From NCBI RefSeq assembly GCF_008642275.1, contig NZ_CP029189.1:7050001-7114000 (forward strand): a stretch of 64,000 bases of DNA, given 5' to 3'. Each line of letters begins with the position of its first letter. Position 1 is the stretch's first letter. The stretch comes from Streptomyces venezuelae. Lineage in GTDB: Bacteria > Actinomycetota > Actinomycetes > Streptomycetales > Streptomycetaceae. The notes under the pieces were generated by a model. The model did not search any database, was not told the DNA's origin, and was given only the letters and a program-made list of their open reading frames with translations. This document shows positions 17,276-24,920 of the stretch, piece by piece. Made by a program: the position numbers and the translations under genes.

Positions 17276-17755
17276 GTGCAGACGTTCCTTCCGTTTCCGT
17301 CCTTCGACGCCTCGGCGGCCGCACTGGACGCGCGCCGCCTCGGCAAACAGCGGGTCGAGGCCGTGCAGGTGCTGCGCGGCCTGGTCGTACCCGGGTACGG
17401 ATGGAGCAGGCACCCGGCGGTGCGGATGTGGGCGGGGTACGAGGAGGCCCTGGTCCGCTACGGATTGGAGATCTGCGGGGTGTGGACGGCCGAGGGGCGT
17501 GCCGACACCTGCGCCGCCACCCTGATCCAGGACTACGGGGCCTGGCGGCCGGGGGACGCACCGCGGACGCAGGAGCGGTTGGCCACCACCGGGGACCTGC
17601 CTCCGTGGCTCGGCGCACCGGACTTCCACCGGAGCCACCAGTCCGCGCTGGTGCGCAAGGACCCGGCCTTCTACCGGGAGCGCTTCCCGGGCGTACCGGA
17701 CGACCTGCCGTACGTATGGCCCCGGTCCGACCGTGAAACGGGCGGAGCGTCGTGA
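17276..17755 (+). CDS. MSMEG_6728-family protein
   Basis: This 159-residue protein begins at GTG 17276 behind GAGGGAG. The opening QTFLPFPSFDASAAALDARR, then LGKQRVEAVQVLR and GWSRHPAVRMWAGYEEALV, match an actinobacterial family I recall as MSMEG_6728, sometimes linked to pyrimidine-dimer glycosylase-like proteins. It also ends with the conserved DFHRSHQSALVRKDPAFYR. The biochemical role is not established. A longer reading from 17108 exists but lacks conservation cues and starts inside the operator. Confidence 0.75.
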   Translation: MQTFLPFPSFDASAAALDARRLGKQRVEAVQVLRGLVVPGYGWSRHPAVRMWAGYEEALVRYGLEICGVWTAEGRADTCAATLIQDYGAWRPGDAPRTQERLATTGDLPPWLGAPDFHRSHQSALVRKDPAFYRERFPGVPDDLPYVWPRSDRETGGAS

Positions 17756-17885
17756 CGTGCCGACTCCGCCCGGAACGCGGCGCGGTGGAGCTCGGACGCA
17801 ACGGGTTCCGAGGACGGCCGCTCCTCAGCGTCACAGACCGGTCACAGGCGCCACACGCCACCCTCCGTCCCGGCAGCATGGCGTG

Positions 17886-18533
17886 ATGCGCACCCACCAC
17901 ATCGCCCTCACCCTCATCGCGGCTGCCACCGCCGTCCTCGGCCTCACCGCCTGCAACCCGCAGACCACCGACACCGGCAAGCCCACGGCCCCCGGCACGC
18001 CGGCCGCGAGCGTCCCGGCGACGGCCGGTTCGGGCTCCTCCTCCGCGACCAAGAAGACCGCCACCCTGCCCCATCTCGTCGGCAAGGGGCTTCAGAGCGC
18101 CCAGGACGAGGCGCAGGCCGCCGGGTTCTACTCCCTCAAGTCGCACGACGCGCTCGGCCGCGACCGGCTCCAGGCCCTCGACCGGAACTGGAAGGTCTGC
18201 TCACAGACCCCCGCCGCCGGCGCGGGCATCGACACCGGCACGGCGATCGACTTCGGCGCGGTCAAGCTGGAGGAAACCTGCCCGGCGGCCGACGCACCCG
18301 CCCCCAAGCCCGCGGGCGACACGATGCCCGACTTCGTGGGCCAAGGCATGAAGGCCGTCCGCGGCGCCCTGCCGTCCAACGCGAGCATCACCGTGAAGGA
18401 CGCGTTGCAGGGCCGCATGGTCCTGCAGGAGTCGAACTGGAAGGTCTGCGCCCAGGACCCGAAGGCCGGGACGGCGCTGTCCGGACAGCCGGTCTCCTTC
18501 ACCGTCGCCAAGACGGAGGAATCCTGCCCCTGA
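17886..18533 (+). CDS. Lipoprotein with two PASTA-like repeats
   Basis: This 215-residue protein has a lipobox at the end of the signal peptide (AVLGLTACNP), so it is predicted to be anchored outside the membrane. After a Thr/Pro/Ala-rich linker there are two homologous repeats, about 65-140 and 150-215. Each begins with LPHLVGKGLQSAQDEA or MPDFVGQGMKAVRGA and contains a shared NWKVC block with Q-x-P or Q-D-P. These are PASTA-type modules with a Cys pair per repeat (WKVC and ETCP/ESCP). PASTA repeats often bind peptidoglycan or muropeptides. No kinase domain is attached. Confidence 0.8.
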   Translation: MRTHHIALTLIAAATAVLGLTACNPQTTDTGKPTAPGTPAASVPATAGSGSSSATKKTATLPHLVGKGLQSAQDEAQAAGFYSLKSHDALGRDRLQALDRNWKVCSQTPAAGAGIDTGTAIDFGAVKLEETCPAADAPAPKPAGDTMPDFVGQGMKAVRGALPSNASITVKDALQGRMVLQESNWKVCAQDPKAGTALSGQPVSFTVAKTEESCP

Positions 18534-18693
18534 GGCGCTGCTGTCCCCGCCGGCGCCGGGCGAGCCCGCCGCCGACGACATGGCCGAACCACCGGGCACG
18601 AGGAGGGGACGCGCGCTGGGCCGCGCGCATCGACGGGTTGTTCGCGGCGCGCCGGTCCGTACGCGCGAGACCGACGCACGGAAGGCTGGCGCC

Positions 18694-19257
18694 ATGCGGA
18701 AACTGATCTACGGCATGAACCTGACCCTGGACGGCTACATCACCGCGCCCGGCGACGACATCGGCTGGAGCGTCCCGAGCGACGAGCTGTTCCAGTTCTG
18801 GTCCGACCAGTTGCAGGCCACCGAGCTGTCGCTGTACGGGGGCAGGCTGTGGCAGACGATGAGCTCCTACTGGCCGACCGGCGACCAGCAGCCCGGTGCC
18901 ACGCCGGCGGAGATCGAGTTCGCGCGCCGCTGGCGGGACATGGCGAAGGTGGTGTTCTCCTCGACGACCGGCACGGTCGACTGGAACACCCGCCTGGTCA
19001 CCGGCGACGCGGTCGCCGAGATCACCCGACTCAAGGCCGAGGACGGCGGCCCGATGGACATCGGCGGCGCGACGCTCGCCGGGGCGGCCATGCGCGCCGG
19101 GCTGGTCGACGAGTACGTGCTGGCCACCGCGCCGGTCCTGGTGGGCGGCGGCACGCCGTTCTTCACCGCCCTGGACAACTGGGTGAACCTGAACCTGGTG
19201 GAGACGCGGACGCTTCCCTGCGGCGTGGTCCTGACCAGGTACGAGACGAGGCGCTGA
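18694..19257 (+). CDS. Dihydrofolate reductase-family protein (RibD C-terminal-like)
   Basis: This 187-residue protein has the fold signature KLIYGMNLTLDGYITAPGDD at the N-terminus, then LSLYGGRLWQTMSSYW and LVDEYVLATAPVLVGGGTPF. These mark the NADPH-binding RibD_C/DHFR-like superfamily widespread in actinobacteria. The enzyme reduces an unknown substrate; it is unlikely to be the main DHFR. ATG 18694 begins the conserved block. A hairpin follows at 19285. Confidence 0.85.
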   Translation: MRKLIYGMNLTLDGYITAPGDDIGWSVPSDELFQFWSDQLQATELSLYGGRLWQTMSSYWPTGDQQPGATPAEIEFARRWRDMAKVVFSSTTGTVDWNTRLVTGDAVAEITRLKAEDGGPMDIGGATLAGAAMRAGLVDEYVLATAPVLVGGGTPFFTALDNWVNLNLVETRTLPCGVVLTRYETRR

Positions 19258-19284
19258 GCAGACGGACGGACGGACGGGCCGCCC

Positions 19285-19318
19285 GTGCCGTACCGGCCCG
19301 GCAGGGCCAGTACGGCAC
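19285..19318. terminator. Convergent-gene hairpin
   Basis: GTGCCGTAC and GTACGGCAC form a perfect 9-bp stem with a 16-base GC-rich loop and partly pairing GC-rich flanks. It sits between the convergent DHFR-like gene and the emfourin gene and probably terminates both. Confidence 0.55.
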
Positions 19319-19352
19319 CGCCCGGCCGGCGGCCGGCGGGCAGGCGGGCCGC

Positions 19353-19622
19353 TCAGGCGGTGTCGGCCGCCAGAACGGCGTCGATCAGCTGCCGTTGCTC
19401 GTCGGTGAGGTACGGATCCTGTAAGTTCACCAGCTTGCTGTCGACGTGGACGACGTAGCTGAAGCCGTCCGGTACGGGGTCCAGCCCCACGGGGCCCTCA
19501 CCACTGAGTGCCAGCTCGGCCAGCCGTTCCAGCTCGGGCCCGTCGCTCCGGCACTCGGTTTCGAGGGAAACGCTCCGCTGTCCGCCCGCGAACCCGCCGG
19601 TGCGTGTGACGGTGATCAGCAT
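19353..19622 (-). CDS. Emfourin-family protease inhibitor (orphan)
   Basis: This 89-residue protein starts MLITVTRTGGFAGGQRSVSL, the characteristic beginning of emfourin/protealysin-inhibitor proteins, and ends with a short helix (DEQRQLIDAVLAAD). Emfourins inhibit M4 thermolysin-like proteases and are usually encoded next to one. Here no M4 gene is within the window; the nearest metalloprotease is the M9 collagenase 2.3 kb away. There is no signal peptide, so it is cytosolic, as usual for the family. The ribosome site GGAGG is eight bases upstream. Confidence 0.72.
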   Translation of the reverse strand: MLITVTRTGGFAGGQRSVSLETECRSDGPELERLAELALSGEGPVGLDPVPDGFSYVVHVDSKLVNLQDPYLTDEQRQLIDAVLAADTA

Positions 19623-19919
19623 GGTGAGACCTCCTTGAACAGAACACCGCCCGTCGGTCGTTCGCCCGGGGAGGGCCCGGAGGCGGTGTGTGGCTGCGGT
19701 CAGCCCTCGTCTGCCCCGCGAAAGCGGTCCATGCGCCCCGCCGCGTACATCGGGTGAGAGATGTCCGAAAGCGGCCCCTGCCGGCAAGCTGGACCAACTC
19801 CACACCGAGGCAGCCCGCCAATCCACGGCCGTCAATCTCGGCATGCCGAAGTTCGGTTGGAGCGATTGTCGGTTGGCTTTCTCCTGCCTCGGTGAACAGA
19901 GTCGGATATTTCGCGCAAC

Positions 19920-20675
19920 TCAGCCATCGGGAGGTCCGACGTGATTCAACCGGAATCGGCGTTTCTGAGGGAAGCGTTCTCGCTCCGGGTCAAGATGGTC
20001 GATCAAGTCCATCAGGGCCACTTGCAGGTCCACCAAGCGTGGATGCCGTCCTGGAAGTGAAGCCAGCTCGACGACACTGTCGGACAGGCGGGAGAACCAA
20101 GCGGCGAACTTCGGGTCAGATTCCAGGCGGGCGCAGAACTCCGCGTATCCGATGCAGCGATCAGCTTCTTCGTCGTCGGCGAGGACCAGTTCCCCGATAG
20201 CCCTCTGATCACTCCGAAAGAGCTGAAAGTGAGCGTCCGGATAGGTGTCGTCATTCAGGACGTTTCCGATACGCGCAAACAGCTCCACAACTCGACGGTT
20301 GGATTCCTGGTTACCGAGATCAAGGAAATAGATGCGACGCCTGAGAATCTCAACCCAGCCGAGGTACTCGGCGAGCACATGCAGGGTGCTGCGGACTGCG
20401 TAGACCTGGTCATGACGTTGGACGAAGTGGACTCTCAAGAAGGCTTGACCGGCGATACTGAAGAGGCGCGACTGGAAATCAAATGCAGCCCAAAGCAGCG
20501 GGTCGCGATACCGGCCCATGACGTCCTGCCGCTCCTGAATGCGATGGCGCTCGGCCGACTGTCGCTCCAGGTCGTCCCTGAGGAGGGAATTTGTTCTGTT
20601 TACCCGGGCGCTGTAAGCGACGCTTGCGAGGGCTGCAAATCCGGAAATGGAGGCAACGATCAGTTCAGTGTTCAC
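19920..20675 (-). CDS. Membrane-anchored protein of unknown function in a low-GC island
   Basis: This 251-residue protein has one N-terminal membrane helix (ELIVASISGFAALASVAYS) followed by a basic, coiled-coil-like stretch (LLRDDLERQSAERHRIQERQ) and a soluble helical domain with RYRDPLLWAAFDFQSRLFSI and YLGWVEILRRRIYFLDLG. I have a loose memory of similar hypothetical proteins in actinobacteria but cannot assign a family or function. Codon use is far less GC-biased than in neighbours, indicating recent transfer. ATG 20675 is the best start because the helix follows at once. Confidence 0.72.
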   Translation of the reverse strand: MNTELIVASISGFAALASVAYSARVNRTNSLLRDDLERQSAERHRIQERQDVMGRYRDPLLWAAFDFQSRLFSIAGQAFLRVHFVQRHDQVYAVRSTLHVLAEYLGWVEILRRRIYFLDLGNQESNRRVVELFARIGNVLNDDTYPDAHFQLFRSDQRAIGELVLADDEEADRCIGYAEFCARLESDPKFAAWFSRLSDSVVELASLPGRHPRLVDLQVALMDLIDHLDPERERFPQKRRFRLNHVGPPDG

Positions 20676-21054
20676 GTCATCGCATTGGGTGAGGTCGAAG
20701 CAGATAAGGATCGAGGGGTCTGTGCATCGCGAACTCTGCTACCCGAAGCGGTCATCTTCGCAAACAGTGTTTACGCCAGATGAACTATTCTTGCGCTTCC
20801 TAGGATCTTCTACCGCAGACCATCGGTGAGCTTCGTGACTGTGCTGGGAGTCGACGCGACGGCCGGCTCCGGCACCGTCCTGATACCTGGCCGAACACGC
20901 GCTCGTACTCGACGTAGTTCAGAGAAGCATGCATCCGATGCCCCATGCCGCAGGCCGGGCACCCGTCGCCCTCGGCATCCCTGCCACCCGCCGGCCCGAG
21001 TGAGCCTCAAGCTCGTCGATCCGGACGTTCGATCTCTGCTGGCGCCTGATCGAC
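20676..21054. other. 379-bp gap in the island with a possible gene fragment
   Basis: No convincing gene is present. On the minus strand a frame around 20830-20970 reads DGCPACGMGHRMHA then SLNYVEYERVFGQVSG, with a CxxC pair, but it has no good start. It may be a remnant of a mobile or plasmid gene. The right part of the gap probably carries the promoter of the 19920 gene near 20680-20780, where the sequence is AT-richer. Confidence 0.3.
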
Positions 21055-21288
21055 GTGGCTGACCGCAACTGCCCATGGCACCGGGACTGTCTCTCGGTCC
21101 CAGGGTGGGAGCCGGCCGAATGGACGCTCCCTGCCACCTTCCCGCTCTCAGCCGGCCAAGAGCCCTTCCTCGGAATTCTGCACTGTGACGGATACATGAG
21201 CCCGCGGTGTGCGACCCGCCTCGCCCAGGGAATCACCCGAGAGCAGAGCAACCGCCTGGCCCGCGCACTCGGCACCTGGCCCGCCTGA
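21055..21288 (+). CDS. Small hypothetical protein (77 aa)
   Basis: The ORF starts at GTG and reads ADRNCPWHRDCLSVPGWEPA, then a soluble stretch with four Cys in total and ending LARALGTWPA. The spaced Cys/His pattern could bind a metal. The ribosome site is not clear and I recognise no family, so the call rests on a plausible amino-acid composition alone. It lies inside the lower-GC island. Confidence 0.35.
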   Translation: MADRNCPWHRDCLSVPGWEPAEWTLPATFPLSAGQEPFLGILHCDGYMSPRCATRLAQGITREQSNRLARALGTWPA

Positions 21289-21387
21289 ACGGCCCACCCA
21301 CAACAACGGGATGGGAGCGGCATCAAGCAGGCAGGCCGGGAACCTCCGATGCCGTTCAGCCCGGCTCGCCTTGACCAGTGCAGAGAA

Positions 21388-21428
21388 GCGAACGGCTCCC
21401 CCCTCGGTGTGAGGGGGGAGCCGTTCGC
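21388..21428. terminator. Strong 18-bp hairpin terminator
   Basis: GCGAACGGCTCCCCCCTC and its exact complement are separated by GGTGT. The perfect 18-bp stem ends 28 bases beyond the glsB stop on the minus strand and faces the island. Confidence 0.85.
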
Positions 21429-21456
21429 ATCCGGTACGGCGGTCCGCCGTCCGGGG

Positions 21457-21735
21457 TCAGGCGTGCCGGTGGGAGCGCCGGTTGCCGGTGACGAGACGGT
21501 AGAGGGCCAGCAGGATGACGGAGCCGACGATGGCGGCGACCCAGGTGGACAGGTCGAAGAAACCGTCGATGGAGTCGACGCCGAAGAGGACCTTGCCGAG
21601 CCAGCCGCCGAGCAGCCCTCCCGCGATGCCGATGAGCATGGTGATGATGATGCCGCCCGGGTCCTTGCCCGGCATGATCGCCTTGGCGATGAGGCCGGCC
21701 AGCAGCCCGATGAGGATCCAAGCGATGATGCCCAT
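21457..21735 (-). CDS. GlsB/YeaQ/YmgE-family stress membrane protein
   Basis: This 92-residue protein has three membrane helices. It starts MGIIAWILIGLLAGLIAKAI, then MPGKDPGGIIITMLIGIAGG and LGGWLGKVLFG, the classic glycine-rich transglycosylase-associated family pattern. The function is undefined; homologs are induced by general stress. The ribosome site AGGAGA lies seven bases before ATG. A perfect inverted repeat sits 74 bases upstream (21809-21830). Confidence 0.9.
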   Translation of the reverse strand: MGIIAWILIGLLAGLIAKAIMPGKDPGGIIITMLIGIAGGLLGGWLGKVLFGVDSIDGFFDLSTWVAAIVGSVILLALYRLVTGNRRSHRHA

Positions 21736-21808
21736 GATGCGTCTCCTGCCGTGCGTCGTGACGTCGGTGTCACGTCGCTTGTGCGCGCTGCTCGCGATTC
21801 CAAACGTC

Positions 21809-21830
21809 GTCCGTTCCGCACGGAACGGAC
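21809..21830. promoter_or_regulatory. 10-bp inverted repeat before glsB
   Basis: GTCCGTTCCG and CGGAACGGAC form a perfect inverted repeat with a 2-base spacer about 75 bases upstream of the GlsB start. The spacing and symmetry suit a dimeric regulator site. Confidence 0.5.
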
Positions 21831-21882
21831 GGGACTGCCCGCAGGCGTGCACGGAACCGGGGTTCCGGCGCATGTGCGGCCT

Positions 21883-22162
21883 GTGGAACGCGTGGTGTAC
21901 GAGGAGGGGGCGGGCCGGTCGGAGACGGTCGAGTGCGGCATCGACGACGAGGCGAAGACGGAACGCTTCGGCGACGTCCGGCCGTCGCGCTGAAGACCCT
22001 CTGGTACGTCGAGGGGCAAGCGGCTCTGGAGACGGGCGAGTTGGTGCTCCTCGTCGGTCCGCGCTACGTGCTCTCCGTCCGCCACGGCGAGAGGCTCCGG
22101 CAGCCGAGGCGGCCCGCCGGCTGGATGCCGACCGGTCCGTGCTGCGCTTCGACACCCCGCCG
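21883..22162 (+). pseudogene. Decayed corA (magnesium transporter) fragment
   Basis: Three plus-strand frames together give a CorA N-terminal region. ERVVYEEGAGRSETV resembles the CorA start. A jump leads to AKTERFGDV, then a frame change to VALKTLWYVEGQAALETGEL and LVLLVGPRYVLSVRHGE, then another change to AARRLDADRSVLRF. These align with HLRPKAEQYEDG, DTGEISVFLADHFVITVRQG and following parts of the intact CorA at 35182, or with other CorA types I recall. At least one internal deletion and two frameshifts are present, and the membrane part is missing. Confidence 0.7.
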
Positions 22163-22265
22163 ACACGCCGAGACCCGCGGTTCCGGAGTCGCGCGGCGTA
22201 CGTGGGAGTTCGTTTCCCGTGTGCCGTACGGGCATGAGTGGCGCGGGTCGGGAAAGCCGCCGGGT

Positions 22266-23318
22266 ATGAGACCCATACCGAGCCGAGGACGAGGCCGTGG
22301 CGGCGACCACGAGCCTGCCGGAACCGAGCGGGACGATGTCGCGGGCCCGAGCCAGCCGGTCGAGGAGCGGGCTCCGGATCGGCCCACCGAGCTGTCCGCC
22401 CGTTCCTGGAAGGCGGTACTGCGCGGCACGGCCCGGGAGTTCCGCGACGACGAGCTGGCCGACCGCGCCGCGGCCCTCACCTACTACGGGGTGCTGGCGG
22501 TCTTCCCCGCCCTCCTGGTCCTGGTGTCCCTGCTGGGCCTGGCCGGAGAGCCGACAGCCGAGCGGCTGACGGACAGCCTGCGGCAGCTGGCCCCCGGCTC
22601 AGCCCGGGACGTGATCACGGACGCCGTCGAGCAGTTGCAGGGCCGCAGCGGCGTCGGGTCGCTGATGGCGGTCGTCGGCCTCGCCACGGCGCTGTGGTCC
22701 GCCTCCGGCTACGTGGCGGCCTTCATCCGCTCCGCGAACGCCGTCTACGACATACCGGAGGGCCGTCCGGTATGGAAGGTGCTGCCGCTGCGTCTGGCGC
22801 TGACCGTCACGCTGATGGTCCTCACCTGCGCGGGTGCGCTGATCGTCGTCTTCACCGGAGGCCTGGCACGGCAGGCGGGCGAGGTCCTGGGGATGGGTGA
22901 CACCGCGCTGACGGCGTGGTCGATCGCGAAGTGGCCGGTCCTCGTGCTCCTCGTCACGATCATGATCGCGCTGCTGTACTGGGCCGCACCGAACGCCAGG
23001 AACCGCGGATTCAGGTGGGTGACGCCCGGCAGCTTCCTCGCTCTGCTGATCTGGATGACCGCCTCGGCCGGATTCGCCTTCTACGCCGCGAACTTCGCCT
23101 CGTACAACAAGACGTACGGCACGGTCGCGGGCGTGATCGTCTTCCTGGTCTGGCTGTGGATCAGCAATCTCGCGATCCTCCTGGGGCTGGAGTTCGATGC
23201 GGAGACGGCCCGCCGACGGGCGATCGCGGGGGGACTGCCCGAGGACGAGGAACCGTACGTCCGGCCCCGCGAGACCCGTGCCTGGAGCGACCAGGACCAC
23301 CGCCGCATGGAGCAGTGA
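22266..23318 (+). CDS. YihY/BrkB-family membrane protein
   Basis: This 350-residue protein has a hydrophilic N-terminus and six membrane helices. AREFRDDELADRAAALTYYG is the characteristic opening of the YihY/BrkB domain; LATALWSASGYVAAFIRSAN, YWAAPNARNRGFRWVTPGSF and SYNKTYGTVAGVIVFLVWLW are further landmarks. The role in bacteria is unclear; members were once misnamed RNase BN. ATG 22266 precedes the domain by about 35 residues; the frame is open further upstream through the corA remnant, which I do not count as coding. Confidence 0.9.
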   Translation: MRPIPSRGRGRGGDHEPAGTERDDVAGPSQPVEERAPDRPTELSARSWKAVLRGTAREFRDDELADRAAALTYYGVLAVFPALLVLVSLLGLAGEPTAERLTDSLRQLAPGSARDVITDAVEQLQGRSGVGSLMAVVGLATALWSASGYVAAFIRSANAVYDIPEGRPVWKVLPLRLALTVTLMVLTCAGALIVVFTGGLARQAGEVLGMGDTALTAWSIAKWPVLVLLVTIMIALLYWAAPNARNRGFRWVTPGSFLALLIWMTASAGFAFYAANFASYNKTYGTVAGVIVFLVWLWISNLAILLGLEFDAETARRRAIAGGLPEDEEPYVRPRETRAWSDQDHRRMEQ

Positions 23319-23399
23319 TCGCATACGGCCGGGCCGCCCGGCCCGGCACTGCATGGTGGGTGTTGAGAATCGGCGGTGCCGGCTGACATGGTCGGATCC

Positions 23400-23810
23400 A
23401 TGGAGTCACGGAATCTCGGTGCGGACGACTACGCGTCGATCCACGGGGCGGGGCGGGCGCTCGCCGGACGTCATGGCGGCGTCTTCACGATCAACGCCAT
23501 GCTGGAGAGCTGGGCGTCGTTCGTCGAGGACGTCGAGGACGGCTTCGATGCCCAGGGCGCCTTCGAGTACGACCACGACCTGCGCTGCCGGGACTGGCTG
23601 GCCGAGGCATGGCCGATGCTGACGGAAGCCGTGCGGTCGCTTCGAGGCGGGGAGTTGAAGGAGCTGGACGCCCGCTACCTCGCCGCGACGGCCGCTCTCG
23701 AAGGGGTCGGCGCCGAACGTGCGGAGCCGGGCGGCGGACGCTGGTGGCGCTACCGGCGACCCCGACTCGTCGAGGACACGTACGGCACGGGGCTGCCGTT
23801 CGGGTGGTAG
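23400..23810 (+). CDS. Hypothetical soluble protein (136 aa)
   Basis: The protein begins MESRNLGADDYASIHGAGRA and has an acidic middle (SFVEDVEDGFDAQGAFEYDH) and a basic, Trp-rich tail (GGGRWWRYRRPRLVEDTYG). No family is recognised. It is probably cytosolic. An upstream in-frame ATG at 23376 is possible; neither start has a strong ribosome site. It lies in a convergent arrangement with the PRC-barrel gene, separated by a 21-bp hairpin. Confidence 0.55.
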   Translation: MESRNLGADDYASIHGAGRALAGRHGGVFTINAMLESWASFVEDVEDGFDAQGAFEYDHDLRCRDWLAEAWPMLTEAVRSLRGGELKELDARYLAATAALEGVGAERAEPGGGRWWRYRRPRLVEDTYGTGLPFGW

Positions 23811-23891
23811 GTGGCCAAAGGCGCCCCCGGGTCGGTCCACGGGCCGTGCCGGGTCCTCGCGCCGGACGCGTGTCCCCGGCCGGGGCCCGCA

Positions 23892-23937
23892 CGACGCCGG
23901 TCCCGGCACCCTGGTGAGGGTGCCGGGACCGGCGTCG
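23892..23937. terminator. 21-bp hairpin between convergent genes
   Basis: A perfect 21-bp stem (left arm 23892-23912, right arm 23917-23937) surrounds a GGTG loop. It lies 82 bases after the hypothetical gene and 15 bases after the PRC-barrel stop, so it can end both transcripts. Confidence 0.88.
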
Positions 23938-23952
23938 ACGCACGGGACGCGA

Positions 23953-24321
23953 TCAGGCGAAGGGGCCGCCGAACGGGGCGCCGGCGCCGTAGTACGTACC
24001 CAGCTCCTCGCGGTAGCCCACGTCGCCGAGGTGCTTCTCCCGCTGGAACTCGGGGGCGTTCTTGATCTGTTCCTTCGTCCGGTCCACGAAGACCTTCCGT
24101 TCCTCCGGGTCGATCCTGACGACCGTGCTCGCCGGCAGCAGGACCTCCTTGCCGAAGATCCACACGCCGGTGTCGACGACCAGATAGGCGTCGGTGACCT
24201 CGTCGGAGTGCTTGTCGACCTTGCCGATACTCCCGTCGGTCGCCTCGACCTTGTACCCGGTCAGGTCCGTACCGGCCACATGGCCGGAGGTCGAGCGGTA
24301 GCTCCACAGATTCTCAGTCAC
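23953..24321 (-). CDS. PRC-barrel domain protein A
   Basis: This 122-residue protein is one PRC-barrel domain plus a C-terminal extension. GYKVEATDGSIGKVDKHSDE and AYLVVDTGVWIFGKEVLLPA form the barrel. The tail carries VDRTKEQIKNAPEFQREKHL and an aromatic, Gly-rich end. PRC barrels bind partners in photosynthetic and RNA-processing proteins; the Streptomyces ones are uncharacterised. It is clearly paralogous to the protein at 24921, 0.6 kb away. The start follows AGGAG. Confidence 0.85.
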   Translation of the reverse strand: MTENLWSYRSTSGHVAGTDLTGYKVEATDGSIGKVDKHSDEVTDAYLVVDTGVWIFGKEVLLPASTVVRIDPEERKVFVDRTKEQIKNAPEFQREKHLGDVGYREELGTYYGAGAPFGGPFA

Positions 24322-24483
24322 GCGAATACAACTCCTCGGTCAACGGCGGCCGGCGGGAAAGACGTGCCCGCCGGTCCTCCTTGTTCCGGATGTCATGCTC
24401 GGCGGTTCCGGCGTTCCGCCTGGACTTCGCCTGCCCCGCTTCCTCCGCTTCACGCACCCGGAAGCGGGAGGGCGGTACTTCCT

Positions 24484-24515
24484 CCGGTGCCGGGCCCGAC
24501 GAGGCCCGGCACCGG
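24484..24515. other. Hairpin in the 309-bp gap between PRC-barrel A and the 24631 gene
   Basis: CCGGTGCCGGGCC and GGCCCGGCACCGG form a perfect 13-bp stem with a 6-base loop. The gap 24322-24630 holds divergent promoters and nothing else that I can support. The hairpin lies upstream of both flanking genes, so it may be a leftover terminator or regulatory structure. Confidence 0.45.
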
Positions 24516-24630
24516 CCGCCACCCTCGCCCGTACGCGACGCTCTGTAGCGGAAAAGTTGCGGAATGTGACGCATGTGTCAATCTGGTGAGCGTAGGGATT
24601 CCTCCCTCGCCGTCAGAAGGAGTCGCCGTC

Positions 24631-24825
24631 ATGGGCGGTATGCGGGACAAGCGCCAGGAGCCGGGCAAGGGCCGTGAGGAGCAGCGGCGTCCGCAGGGCT
24701 CCGGTCAGGACCCGGCGCACCCCGAGCCCGGCCGGTCGACGCGTCAGCCGGACCGCGAGGGGAAGACGCGCCGTCGCGAGGAGGACCTCCCGCGCGAAGA
24801 CGGTCTGCGCGACGGAGCCGCCTGA
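24631..24825 (+). CDS. Small charged, disordered protein (64 aa)
   Basis: The ORF has a good AGAAGGAG ribosome site and reads MGGMRDKRQEPGKGREEQRR, then proline- and charge-rich sequence ending EDGLRDGAA. Almost every residue is polar, so it is likely intrinsically disordered and stress- or desiccation-type in character, by composition only. It is enclosed between the two PRC-barrel genes and followed by its own hairpin. Confidence 0.6.
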   Translation: MGGMRDKRQEPGKGREEQRRPQGSGQDPAHPEPGRSTRQPDREGKTRRREEDLPREDGLRDGAA

Positions 24826-24850
24826 CCCGAGTACCACCACCCCCGCACGC

Positions 24851-24890
24851 AGAGCCCGGCCGGAGCCCGTAGTCACCCCGGCCGGGCTCT
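24851..24890. terminator. 13-bp hairpin terminator
   Basis: AGAGCCCGGCCGG and CCGGCCGGGCTCT form a perfect 13-bp stem with a 14-base loop between the convergent 24631 gene and the second PRC-barrel gene. Confidence 0.8.
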
Positions 24891-24920
24891 GTCCGTTCCG
24901 GGCACCGTTCAGGCACCGGG

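Larger units (their letters stand above)
19700..21350. other. Lower-GC island
   Basis: By eye this stretch is clearly less GC-rich than its surroundings (parts close to 50-55%), with ordinary-looking codon use in the gene at 19920 unlike neighbouring genes. It contains one clear gene, one doubtful small ORF and undetermined sequence. No integrase, tRNA or repeat boundary was found, so how it was acquired is unknown. The 297 bases at 19623-19919 hold no supported gene. Confidence 0.6.
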
